From: JAEUIE01 sp046350055
GTDB taxonomy: Bacteria; Planctomycetota; Planctomycetia; Gemmatales; HRBIN36
DNA: 64,000 nt
Assembly (NCBI GenBank): GCA_046350055.1
Contig: JAXMBC010000001.1
Location: 4,836,001-4,900,000, forward strand
Reading direction: 5' to 3'
Position numbers and translations under genes: made by a program. Position 1 is the first letter of the stretch. Every line of letters starts with the position of its first letter. Shown one piece after another: positions 8,276 to 15,907 of the stretch. The notes beneath the pieces are model-generated. The model had not been told where the DNA came from, did not search any database, and worked only from the letters and a program-made list of their open reading frames with translations.

Positions 8276-9436
8276 CTATGTCCGAACGACAGGAAGCGTC
8301 TTACGGCGACGCCCCAGCCCTTCCGATTCATCGCCTACTTTGCCTTGTGACAGTTCTTCCGCTTCCCACTTGTTAATTTCTTCGATCAACGCATCTACCA
8401 TGTCTGCTTCTGCAACTGTCCGAAGCATTTCACCTCGTTTGAAGATCATGCCTTTGCCCTTGCCAGCCGCAATACCGAGGTCCGCTTCCTTGGCTTCGCC
8501 AGGACCATTCACTACGCAGCCAAGCACAGAGATCTTCACCGGCGTCTTGCGACCATCGAGCCGCTTTTCCAATTGGGCTATGATGCCTTCAAGATCAATT
8601 TCGAGCCTGCCACAGGTAGGGCAGGCAATGATCTCAGGTTTGCGGACCCGCCTTTGCGTCGCTTGCAGGATGTCGAAAGCTGCAGCGATTTCCGGTACCG
8701 GATCACCGAGTAGACTGATGCGGATAGTATCGCCGATACCATCAAGCAGGATGGGGGCCAGACCGCACGCCGACTTGGTAACGGCGTAGGGCGGCTTGCC
8801 TGCTTCGGTCACTCCAATGTGCGTCGGGTAGTTCGCTTGCTTAGCATAGAGCCGATAAGCTTCAACAACTGTGATCACGTCACTCGATTTCAGCGAGACG
8901 ATGAGATCGTGGTAGCCGACACTTTCCGCCACTTCGATGTAGCGGAGAGCACTGTCCACCATGGCCGGTGGGCACGGGTAGCCATACTTCATGGCAAATT
9001 CGCGTTCGAGCGAGCCAGCATTCACGCCGATCCGCATCGGAATGCCCTTGTCCTTGGCTTTCAACAAGACCTGCTTGTACCGATCCAACCCACCAATATT
9101 GCCAGGGTTGATGCGAATCTTGTCAATCGGATGATCCAGTGCGGCCAGGGCCATTTTGTAATCAAAGTGGATATCGCAGATCAGCGGAATCCTGATCTGC
9201 TTCCTGATCTCGCTGAGTGCTCCCGCATCTTCGGGCTTGGGAACTGTGACCCGCACCAGTTCGCAGCCAGCCTCTTCCAGTCGATGAATTTGCTGAACCA
9301 CTTCAGCTACATGATGTGTATCAGGCGTAGTCATTGATTGGACAATGATGGGATTGTCGCCACCAATCGGCACTCCACCGACAGCTACGACACGAGTCTT
9401 GTGCCGAGAGAAAGGTGATTGGTACAGTTCAGGCAT
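8276..9436 (-). CDS. ispG: 4-hydroxy-3-methylbut-2-en-1-yl diphosphate synthase (IspG/GcpE)
   Basis: A 386-residue iron-sulfur enzyme of the non-mevalonate (MEP) isoprenoid pathway that converts MEcPP to HMBPP. The N-terminal TIM barrel is recognisable from VGGVPIGGDNPIIVQSM, DIHFDYKMAL and IRINPGNIGG. The C-terminal [4Fe-4S] domain has IIACPTCGR and VLGCVVNGPGEA, giving the three expected cluster Cys. It is the short bacterial two-domain form, without the extra middle domain of plant and Chlamydia/Bacteroidetes-type proteins. ATG 9436 has GAGG seven bases upstream. It is followed by the zinc-ribbon gene on the same strand. Confidence 0.95.
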   Translation of the reverse strand: MPELYQSPFSRHKTRVVAVGGVPIGGDNPIIVQSMTTPDTHHVAEVVQQIHRLEEAGCELVRVTVPKPEDAGALSEIRKQIRIPLICDIHFDYKMALAALDHPIDKIRINPGNIGGLDRYKQVLLKAKDKGIPMRIGVNAGSLEREFAMKYGYPCPPAMVDSALRYIEVAESVGYHDLIVSLKSSDVITVVEAYRLYAKQANYPTHIGVTEAGKPPYAVTKSACGLAPILLDGIGDTIRISLLGDPVPEIAAAFDILQATQRRVRKPEIIACPTCGRLEIDLEGIIAQLEKRLDGRKTPVKISVLGCVVNGPGEAKEADLGIAAGKGKGMIFKRGEMLRTVAEADMVDALIEEINKWEAEELSQGKVGDESEGLGRRRKTLPVVRT

Positions 9437-9654
9437 GAATCAACCTCAAAGTTCACCAACCCAAAAGGCAGCAAGGTACAAGTCCCAAGCTGTCATGTAG
9501 AAATCAAATGCGCATCATTAATCTTATGGCTCTTTGTTGCAGAATAATAGTCCGGAAAATGTTGCGTCTACGTCCCGCAAATGACAGTCGCTCTCTACGA
9601 AAGCGCAAACAACATCAGCACTTACGGCAGAAAGTGGACGCAAGAAAACTGGTG
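9437..9654. other. Intergenic region between ispG and the amidotransferase-like gene
   Basis: About 350 bases separate the two divergent starts (9437-9788). I see no open frame with a ribosome site. The part near 9655-9683 holds a good promoter for the rightward gene (listed separately). The leftward promoter for ispG must lie in 9440-9600, but no match stands out. Confidence 0.5.
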
Positions 9655-9683
9655 TTGCGTCACTAGTGTACAAACTCTATACT
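9655..9683 (+). promoter_or_regulatory. Sigma-70-type promoter for the amidotransferase-like gene
   Basis: TTGCGT (9655-9660) and TATACT (9678-9683) are separated by exactly 17 bases, close to TTGACA/TATAAT. A start near 9690 would give a ~100-base leader before the ATG at 9789. That leader contains a perfect 6-bp hairpin, GCACTC/GAGTGC (9714-9731). Confidence 0.5.
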
Positions 9684-9788
9684 TCGTCCGCCGCAGGCGA
9701 TCTGGCTTTGCGGGCACTCAAGGATGAGTGCAGTCTGGCAGTGGCGACTGATCCGCACTGGCGCCATCATACCCGAGGAAGGACCCTC

Positions 9789-10556
9789 ATGCCCAAGCAG
9801 CAAACGCCCACTCGTCCCCTTATCGGCATTAACCTCGACTATGCACCAGCCGGCAAAATGGCTGGTGCCCAGTTGCGGTTGCACGCCGGGTACGCCGAAG
9901 CCATATTCGCGTCGGGTGGTATGCCGATCTTCATCCCCCCTGTCTGCAAGGACCAGGAACTCTATCAGCTTCTCGACCGTCTGGATGGCTTCCTTCTGGC
10001 CGGTGGCCCGCTCGATATGGATCCCAAGCGGCTTGGAATGGAACCCCACCCTGCTGTGCAGCCCATGCCTGCCAAGCGGGAAGACTTTGACCGAACGCTG
10101 TGCAAGTACATCATGGAACGCAAGATGCCCGTTCTGGCTGTCGCCTTGGGCATGCATGAACTGAATGTGGTCTGTGGCGGTTCACTGTATCTTCACCTGC
10201 CCGAAGATATGCCCAAGGCTCTGCCTCACAAGGATCTGACTGGTGGCCCACATCGCCATGCTGTCAATCTTCTCCCCAAGACACTACTCGACAAGATCTA
10301 TGGCGGCGGTGAGATTCGGGTGAACAGCTACCACCACCAGGCTGTCAAGCAAGTCGCGCCCAAGTTCCAGGTCTGTGCGTTGTCGCTGGATGGCGTGATT
10401 GAAGCCTACGAATCCACCGATCCCAACTGGTTCTGTATCGGTGTGCAGTGGCACCCACACTCAGAGACTGCATCTGCACTCGACATGCAGCTCTTCGAAT
10501 CCTTCGTCAGCAACTGTGCTCAGAAGGGTGTGAGTAGCTTGCGATTGGCTGCATAG
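9789..10556 (+). CDS. Class I glutamine amidotransferase-like (peptidase C26) protein without nucleophile Cys
   Basis: A 255-residue protein of the PuuD/gamma-glutamyl-GABA hydrolase (C26) fold: RPLIGINLDY, DGFLLAGGPLDMDP, LNVVCGGSLY and IGVQWHPHSE line up with the family blocks. Functional members use Cys in GICRG to cleave gamma-glutamyl bonds. Here that block reads AVALG, so the nucleophile (residue ~119) is Ala. The His (~222) is kept, but the Glu that normally follows Pro is displaced (HPHSE). It is therefore probably not a hydrolase of the usual kind; a binding or regulatory role is inferred. ATG 9789 has GAGGAAGGA just upstream, which is why the longer frame from 9666 is rejected. A strong promoter precedes it and a terminator follows. 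Confidence 0.85.
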   Translation: MPKQQTPTRPLIGINLDYAPAGKMAGAQLRLHAGYAEAIFASGGMPIFIPPVCKDQELYQLLDRLDGFLLAGGPLDMDPKRLGMEPHPAVQPMPAKREDFDRTLCKYIMERKMPVLAVALGMHELNVVCGGSLYLHLPEDMPKALPHKDLTGGPHRHAVNLLPKTLLDKIYGGGEIRVNSYHHQAVKQVAPKFQVCALSLDGVIEAYESTDPNWFCIGVQWHPHSETASALDMQLFESFVSNCAQKGVSSLRLAA

Positions 10557-10582
10557 CAGCATTCCAATCATAATTGTCTTGC

Positions 10583-10605
10583 AGACGCGGCAGGAAGCCG
10601 CGTCT
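10583..10605 (+). terminator. Hairpin terminator between convergent genes
   Basis: AGACGCGGC (10583-10591) and GCCGCGTCT (10597-10605) form a 9-bp stem with a 5-base loop, followed by ATTTC on the plus strand. It overlaps the last codon of the aspartate kinase gene on the other strand. Confidence 0.55.
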
Positions 10606-12409
10606 ATTTCAGTCCAAATGCCTGCTTCAGGGCAATCACCGCAGCAGCCCCCTGCTCCTGCTTCACCACCACGCTGACGCAGATTTCGCTGGTGGAAATC
10701 ATGTCGATATTGATACCCTTCTCTGCGAGTGCGCCGAACATGGTCTGCACTACGCCAGTTTGCGAACGTATTCCAACGCCATAGACCATTACCTTGGCAA
10801 TGTTGGCATCAGCTACTGCAACACTTTGCGGACTGATCTTCTGGAATGTGAGATTGGTCTGCTCCAATGCACGAGCCAGATCAGTCACTGGAACGGTGTA
10901 ACTCAGTTCTGACACACCATTATCATCGTTGGACTGCACAATCATATCAACGATGACTCCAGCCAAAGCGACGGCGGAGAAAATCTTGGCACAATTGCCC
11001 GGGATGTCGGGGAAGTCGCTGATCGTGATGCGCCCCTGGCTGACGTCGAGTACCACATCAGTCACGACAATCGATTCCATCTCCTGCAGACTCGCCGTCG
11101 GCACTGTCACCAGATGACTGCCCGGGCCACCCTTGCTCTGTTCGTAGGGGTTGCTGAGTTCCGCAGGCAGCTTGAGTACATGCAGGCCGAAGGCATCGTG
11201 CACCGCTTTGAGTGCCCGTACGCCATCCCGGCGATCGACAAGCACTGTGATCTTGATCTCACTGGTGGTGATCAGTCGAATGTTGATCTCAGCATCTGCC
11301 AGGGCATTGAACATGCTGGCAGCCACACCGGCATGGGTACGCATCCCGGCACCTACAATGCTCACCTTGCTGACTGATTCGATATGAGTCAGGCTGGCCC
11401 CCAATTCCTGGGCAATAGGCCGCAGCAGATCGAGCGCGGTAGGCACATCCCCCTTGAGTAGCGTAAAGCCAATGTCGGCCTTGCCGCGACTGCCTGCAGA
11501 CTGAGCAATCATATCGATGACGATGTTCTTGCTTGCCAGGGTGCCAAAAATACGCTGACTGACACCCGGCTCATCGGGCACGTTGGCAATGCGTACCCGG
11601 GCTTCTTCTCTCACAATGGCTACGCCACAGACAGGCGTTTGCCGGGTCCATTCAGTTTCAGGCACAACCCAGGTGCCGCTGGAATTGCTGAAACTGTTAC
11701 GGACTTCGAAGGGGACGCCGAATTTGCTTGCGAATTCGATACTGCGTGAATGCATCACGCCTGCCCCCATGCTGGTAAGTTCCAGCAGTTCTTCATAGCT
11801 GATGCTGGGCACCTTACGCGCACTCGGCACGATGCGGGGATCCGTGGTATAGACACCATCTACGTCTGTGTAAATCTGACACTGGGTCTCACTGAAGCGT
11901 TTGCTGGCATCGTGCTTCATGGCTGATGCCAGCGCGACGGCTGTAGTATCGGATCCACCCCGACCCAGGGTGGTAATCTCGCCATCCTCGGTTTCACCCT
12001 GGAAGCCCGCGACAACAAGAATATTTCCTGCATCGAGCAGAGTCTTCATGCGATCCGTCACGATTCGTTTGATGCGGGCCTTGGAATGTGTGGTATCGGT
12101 AGTGATTCCTGCCTGAGGCCCAGTGAGGCTGACAGCCGCCTGCCCCATTTGCTGAATACACATTGCCATGAGTGCAATGGAGATCTGCTCACCGGTAGCC
12201 AGGAGCATGTCCATTTCACGGGTAGAGGCTTGCTGAGTAATATCACGGGCGAGGTCAATCAATTCATCGGTCGTGTCACCTCGGGCACTGACAACGACAA
12301 TCACGTGATGCCCCTGCTGACGTGCGGCCACAGCTCGGCTGGCTGCCTTCAGCATCAACTCTTTGCTTGCAACGCTGCTGCCACCAAACTTCTGCACGAC
12401 TAGGGCCAC
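10604..12409 (-). CDS. lysC: Aspartate kinase with duplicated ACT regulatory region
   Basis: A 601-residue aspartokinase catalysing the first step to lysine, threonine and methionine. The catalytic domain (residues 1-~250) has KFGGSSVAS at residues 7-15, GRGGSDTTAVALA and YTDVDGVYTTDPR. Typical bacterial enzymes end after two ACT domains (~410 residues). Here two ACT pairs are visible: one near 265-410 (ANVPDEPGVSQRIFGTLA, VGAGMRTHAGVAASMFNAL) and one near 440-600 (ISDFPDIPGNCAKIFSAVA, YGVGIRSQTGVVQTMFGAL). That implies complex feedback control by amino acids. The start is a GTG at 12409 with AGAGG nine bases upstream. It stands alone, without other diaminopimelate genes nearby. Confidence 0.93.
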   Translation of the reverse strand: MALVVQKFGGSSVASKELMLKAASRAVAARQQGHHVIVVVSARGDTTDELIDLARDITQQASTREMDMLLATGEQISIALMAMCIQQMGQAAVSLTGPQAGITTDTTHSKARIKRIVTDRMKTLLDAGNILVVAGFQGETEDGEITTLGRGGSDTTAVALASAMKHDASKRFSETQCQIYTDVDGVYTTDPRIVPSARKVPSISYEELLELTSMGAGVMHSRSIEFASKFGVPFEVRNSFSNSSGTWVVPETEWTRQTPVCGVAIVREEARVRIANVPDEPGVSQRIFGTLASKNIVIDMIAQSAGSRGKADIGFTLLKGDVPTALDLLRPIAQELGASLTHIESVSKVSIVGAGMRTHAGVAASMFNALADAEINIRLITTSEIKITVLVDRRDGVRALKAVHDAFGLHVLKLPAELSNPYEQSKGGPGSHLVTVPTASLQEMESIVVTDVVLDVSQGRITISDFPDIPGNCAKIFSAVALAGVIVDMIVQSNDDNGVSELSYTVPVTDLARALEQTNLTFQKISPQSVAVADANIAKVMVYGVGIRSQTGVVQTMFGALAEKGINIDMISTSEICVSVVVKQEQGAAAVIALKQAFGLK

Positions 12410-12513
12410 GGATGCATTCCTCTCGAAGATAGCATTAGAGTAGGGGTTTCGTGCTGGACATCAAATCCGACGTGGGTTCTACTGGTGGATAAGTTCATCA
12501 GGAGGGTATGGTC

Positions 12514-13041
12514 ATGACGCTTCTGTTATTACTTTTGTTCTCAGGATTCGACGATGACTCCAGGATTGGCCCCGAAGCGGGCAAGCCTGTGCCTGCCCTG
12601 AAAGTTAACCAGATTACCGGCAGCCAGGCTGGCAAGGAAGTGGACGGTGCTGAGGCTGCCAAGTCAGAAGCGGTCATCTATGCGTTCATCCGCAGCGATA
12701 AGTGGGATCGCCCCGTCGCCCGTGTGCTTCGGCAGCTCGATGAGGCACTAGTCGAGCACCGCAAGACCGATCCCAAATGCAGCATCTTCATCGTGTGGGT
12801 CAGCAAGGATGCAGAGAAGGCTCGAGAGTATTTACCCAAGGCTCAGCAGTCACTCAAGCTGCAAGCTTCGACATGGAACCACTTCGATGGCGAAGTATAC
12901 GACATCGCCCACTGGCAACTCAGCGGCGATGGCCCGCTGAATGTCGTTATTGCCAAAGAAGGAAAATGCACGTGGGGCCGGGGCTACGCGACGATCAATG
13001 ATACTATCGCAAAGAAGGTGATCGAGGCGTTCAAGAAGTAA
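12514..13041 (+). CDS. Exported protein with thioredoxin-like/redoxin-like features, function unknown
   Basis: A protein of about 175 residues with a short hydrophobic N-terminus (TLLLLLLFSGF) followed by the GPEAGKPVPALKV stretch that often opens redoxin-type domains, then AVIYAFIRSDKWDRP where a CXXC motif would sit. No CXXC is present, so redox activity is unlikely. Two ATGs are available; 12514 is preferred because GGAGGG lies seven bases before it, while the one at 12508 is too close to that site. Its 3' end overlaps the convergent acetyltransferase gene by 11 bases. Confidence 0.7.
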   Translation: MTLLLLLLFSGFDDDSRIGPEAGKPVPALKVNQITGSQAGKEVDGAEAAKSEAVIYAFIRSDKWDRPVARVLRQLDEALVEHRKTDPKCSIFIVWVSKDAEKAREYLPKAQQSLKLQASTWNHFDGEVYDIAHWQLSGDGPLNVVIAKEGKCTWGRGYATINDTIAKKVIEAFKK

Positions 13042-13921
13042 GTGGATGATACAGCAGCACTTCTTCATCTAACTTTGTGAATCCTACTGCCTGATAAAGC
13101 CGCAGAGCGGGCGTGTTACGTGCATCGACTCGGACCTGTACCCTCTTGCAATTCAAATGCCTGGCCAATTGCAGCACTTGCAGAAGTGCTTCCTGAGCCA
13201 GCCCTCGTCCTCGATATTCACGCTTGACGCCGATGTATCGCAAGCTGGCATCCTCACCGAACACTTCGAGAACTGCTACTCCGCAACAGACGCCCTCATT
13301 AAAAATGAGATAGCGTCGGAGGTTATCACTCTTGTATTCCCAGCCTGTTGAAGCTTCGCCAGCAAGAGCATTGAGCTCTGGAACATCCAAGGTATCGACA
13401 AAAGTACTTAACAAGATGCGGCGAAAGTCAGGGTACTCCGATTCAGAACTCTGCTGTAACGCTATCTTTCCACTGCCAAGGGTTAAACGCTCCAGCATAT
13501 TCTCGTATTGCTGGATGGAAGTGAGTTCAAGCATTCCCACGTGCTTCATCATCTCGATATCGCGAATGATCTCCGTTCGAATGAGAGACTGCAAGAAGGA
13601 GAATCCCATCTCCCCAAAATGGACTGCTACTTTAGCCCATAACTGAGTCGCCACATGGAGACATTGCGGCCAATCAGCCAGCACACTTCGAATCGGCCAT
13701 GCATGCACACATGGCATGCATGGTGACAAGAGCAACGCAGTATCCAGTTGATGGTCTCGCCAGGCCCCCCATGCGGTGAATGCGGAAGTTGGCCTGGAGA
13801 ATTGTTCGACTATATTTTCATTCTCGTGAGTACCAATCTGATACCCGTTCCAGCATTCCACCACCTGGGGCCATTCGTGATAGTCCGCCTGGCGATACAC
13901 CCAATCGCTAGGCGTCAGCAT
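13031..13921 (-). CDS. GNAT family N-acetyltransferase
   Basis: A protein of about 297 residues. The C-terminal ~100 residues form a GNAT domain with the acetyl-CoA loop REYRGRGLAQEAL (Q/RxxGxG/A motif) and the terminal NTPALRLYQAVGF block. The first ~180 residues look like a degenerate second GNAT half, as in tandem-GNAT proteins. The substrate cannot be told. The start is ambiguous: ATG 13921 overlaps the upstream DUF6941-like gene by 14 bases and ATG 13930 by 23; both imply translational coupling to that gene. A longer frame back to 14038 reads inside the neighbour and is rejected. Confidence 0.8.
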   Translation of the reverse strand: MLTPSDWVYRQADYHEWPQVVECWNGYQIGTHENENIVEQFSRPTSAFTAWGAWRDHQLDTALLLSPCMPCVHAWPIRSVLADWPQCLHVATQLWAKVAVHFGEMGFSFLQSLIRTEIIRDIEMMKHVGMLELTSIQQYENMLERLTLGSGKIALQQSSESEYPDFRRILLSTFVDTLDVPELNALAGEASTGWEYKSDNLRRYLIFNEGVCCGVAVLEVFGEDASLRYIGVKREYRGRGLAQEALLQVLQLARHLNCKRVQVRVDARNTPALRLYQAVGFTKLDEEVLLYHPLTS

Positions 13922-14330
13922 CCCCTTCATGTTCCACCTGCGTGACATGGAACTTGCGTTCACACAGCAGACTATCGCCGGCAAACAACTGAAAGCGGTA
14001 TTCGCCAACTTCGGGGAACTCGCAGCCGCATAATCCAAAATTCACTTCGACTACACTGAGCGGATCAGGGAAGTTCACTTCTGTTTCCGTATCGAAGAGT
14101 TCCTCGTTACTGGACGCCTTGACGCAACGGAGATGGATGACCTGCTCACCATGCCCTTCAGTGAGGGCCACAAAAACGAACAACTCATTGACCAGGCATG
14201 GCAGCGACGAGGCAGCAATGGCATCGAACAGCCCGATGAGACTCTTCTTCCCGGAGATACGGTCATCCAGGACCATATCGCAGATGATCATCGCCAGTAC
14301 GTGAGGCAAACAGGGTAGATGCGAGCTCAT
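13908..14330 (-). CDS. DUF6941-like small protein
   Basis: A 140-residue soluble protein. The opening MIICDMVLDDRISGKKSLIGLFDAI is typical of a planctomycete-rich family of unknown function (DUF6941 by memory, moderate confidence): a strand naming a 'dispensable' determinant, then a beta-sandwich ending in GEYRFQLFAGDSLLCERKFHV. No catalytic motif is visible. It is translationally coupled to the acetyltransferase downstream. The start may be ATG 14330 or the internal Met before IICDM. Confidence 0.7.
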   Translation of the reverse strand: MSSHLPCLPHVLAMIICDMVLDDRISGKKSLIGLFDAIAASSLPCLVNELFVFVALTEGHGEQVIHLRCVKASSNEELFDTETEVNFPDPLSVVEVNFGLCGCEFPEVGEYRFQLFAGDSLLCERKFHVTQVEHEGDADA

Positions 14331-14404
14331 TACAGGCCTTGCAATATGATCGGCGACAGCGAGGTGATTATACCGTCAGGAGATGGCGAAGTCATGAAGA
14401 GGTG

Positions 14405-14459
14405 CAGGATTCCAGAAGCCACACTAGATGGTAGAACAGTTCAGACTTCTGGATTCTGT
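14405..14459 (-). terminator. Imperfect inverted repeat, possible terminator after the PfkB gene
   Basis: ATTCCAGAAG near 14409-14418 faces CTTCTGGATT near 14447-14456 (9 of 10 pairs), with a loop of about 28 bases. It lies just downstream of the PfkB-family gene on the minus strand. There is no clear T-run, so confidence is low. Confidence 0.3.
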
Positions 14460-14466
14460 CTTCCGA

Positions 14467-15372
14467 CTAGAACGCGAGCATCTGTCGATAGTCTTCCAGC
14501 CGCTGGTTGATTTCGTGGCGATTGACCTCTTTTAACCTGCTGAGTCCGAATCCTTCCACGGTGACACTGGCTATGACGGAACCATATGCAATGGCCCGAC
14601 GGAGGGAGCCTGGTGCTCCGCTATTGTCCGAAGCCATGTAACCCATCAGACCGCCTGCAAAGCTATCCCCTGCCCCGGTGGGATCGACTACCGTCTTGGT
14701 CGGGTAGCCAGGGATCAGAAACGGACCATCTTTAGTGACCAGGTAAGAGCCATGCTCCCCCTTTTTCACGATCACGAAACTGGGGCCCATCTCCCGGACT
14801 TTTTCGCCGGCCTTGATCAGGTTCGGCTCCCCTGTCAGCAGCTTGGCTTCACCATCATTGAGAACCAGCCCATCCAGTTTGGGAAGCAATTGCATCAGAT
14901 CTTCACGCGTGTTGTTGATCCAATGATCCATCGTGTCAGCAACTACTAATTCAGGCGTTTCAACCTGATCCAATACCTGCATTTGCAGCTTGGGATGTGT
15001 ATTGGCCAGAAAAACATAGGGCACCTTTCGGTAGCTGGCGGGCAGTTGAGGGTCAAACTCCGTCAGCACATTGGGTGAGAACTCAAGCGTCTCACGCTGG
15101 TTCATGTCATCGAAATAACGGCCACGCCAGAACATGGTCTTGCTCTCAGGCTTTACGACAAGCCCTTGCGTATCGATGCCTCTATCTGCGAAAAGCTGAT
15201 GGTGTTCCCTGGGAAAGTCGCCACCGACAATGCCCACCAGATTTACTTTGGTGAAGTAGCTGGCTGCCCAGGAGAAGTAGGTCGCTGAGCCACCAAGCAC
15301 CATGGGTGCTTCGCCAGTCGACGTAATGATGGTATCGTGTGCAACTGTACCGATAACAAGAACCGATGACAT
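14467..15372 (-). CDS. PfkB-family carbohydrate/nucleoside kinase
   Basis: A 301-residue ribokinase-fold kinase. The C-terminal DPTGAGDSFAGGLMGY is PfkB motif 2, with the catalytic Asp in GAGD and the anion hole. Motif 1 is reduced: the N-terminus keeps MVLGGSATYFSWAA, which in this family holds the sugar. The exact substrate (ribose, fructose, adenosine or a cyclitol) cannot be told; the GSATYFS variant is common to a group annotated only as sugar kinases. It follows the APC permease and DUF1801 genes on the same strand (66-base gap), so the permease and kinase may be expressed together. Confidence 0.88.
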   Translation of the reverse strand: MSSVLVIGTVAHDTIITSTGEAPMVLGGSATYFSWAASYFTKVNLVGIVGGDFPREHHQLFADRGIDTQGLVVKPESKTMFWRGRYFDDMNQRETLEFSPNVLTEFDPQLPASYRKVPYVFLANTHPKLQMQVLDQVETPELVVADTMDHWINNTREDLMQLLPKLDGLVLNDGEAKLLTGEPNLIKAGEKVREMGPSFVIVKKGEHGSYLVTKDGPFLIPGYPTKTVVDPTGAGDSFAGGLMGYMASDNSGAPGSLRRAIAYGSVIASVTVEGFGLSRLKEVNRHEINQRLEDYRQMLAF

Positions 15373-15438
15373 CGTGAAAGGTGCCTTTCCAGAAGGTGCT
15401 GGTCACCCCACTAACTTACAACCCACGCAAGTGGACGA

Positions 15439-15897
15439 CTACGACTTTACAGGCCGACGAGGTCGCTGTTTGGCCGAGATGGATTTGATGAGGAGTGTGT
15501 TCTTCATGGTCACATCGATAGGTACCGGAGCCAATTCCAGACTCTGCTCAATCAGATGCAAGACTCCTGGATCATCCAGCATCGCAGCAGTGCTCAGGAC
15601 AAGATGGCGGATCAGCTTTCCACTGCCTTTCAGCAGTTTGCTCGGATCTTGCAGTTTGCCACCGAAGAAGAAGTAGAGCGACACCCACCTGGGATAAAGT
15701 GCAATGGAAAAGAGTGCATGGCCTGCCTTATCATCGGGTCCGAAGCCAATGGCCAAGGTGTTGTAGTTATCGTAAACGAGTTCTACTGCACCGGGAAGCA
15801 GTTTGCGCATCTTCTTCAATGCTGCCTGCGCGAGGCTGGCAATAGCAGGCTCGTACTTCTCTATCATGCCATCTAGTTGCTGTTTCGCTGTTGGCAT
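15439..15897 (-). CDS. DUF1801 (YdhG-like) protein
   Basis: A 152-residue small alpha/beta protein. LDGMIEKYEPAIASLAQAAL, VELVYDNYNTLAIGF and KAGHALFSIALYPRWVSLYFFFG match the DUF1801 pattern of a fold related to the iron-binding frataxin-like YdhG group. Its role is unknown. ATG 15897 is preferred to the longer frame because the longer one overlaps the permease gene. It lies 10 bases after the permease stop and so is likely co-transcribed with it. Confidence 0.75.
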   Translation of the reverse strand: MPTAKQQLDGMIEKYEPAIASLAQAALKKMRKLLPGAVELVYDNYNTLAIGFGPDDKAGHALFSIALYPRWVSLYFFFGGKLQDPSKLLKGSGKLIRHLVLSTAAMLDDPGVLHLIEQSLELAPVPIDVTMKNTLLIKSISAKQRPRRPVKS

Positions 15898-15907
15898 CGT
15901 TTCGCTC

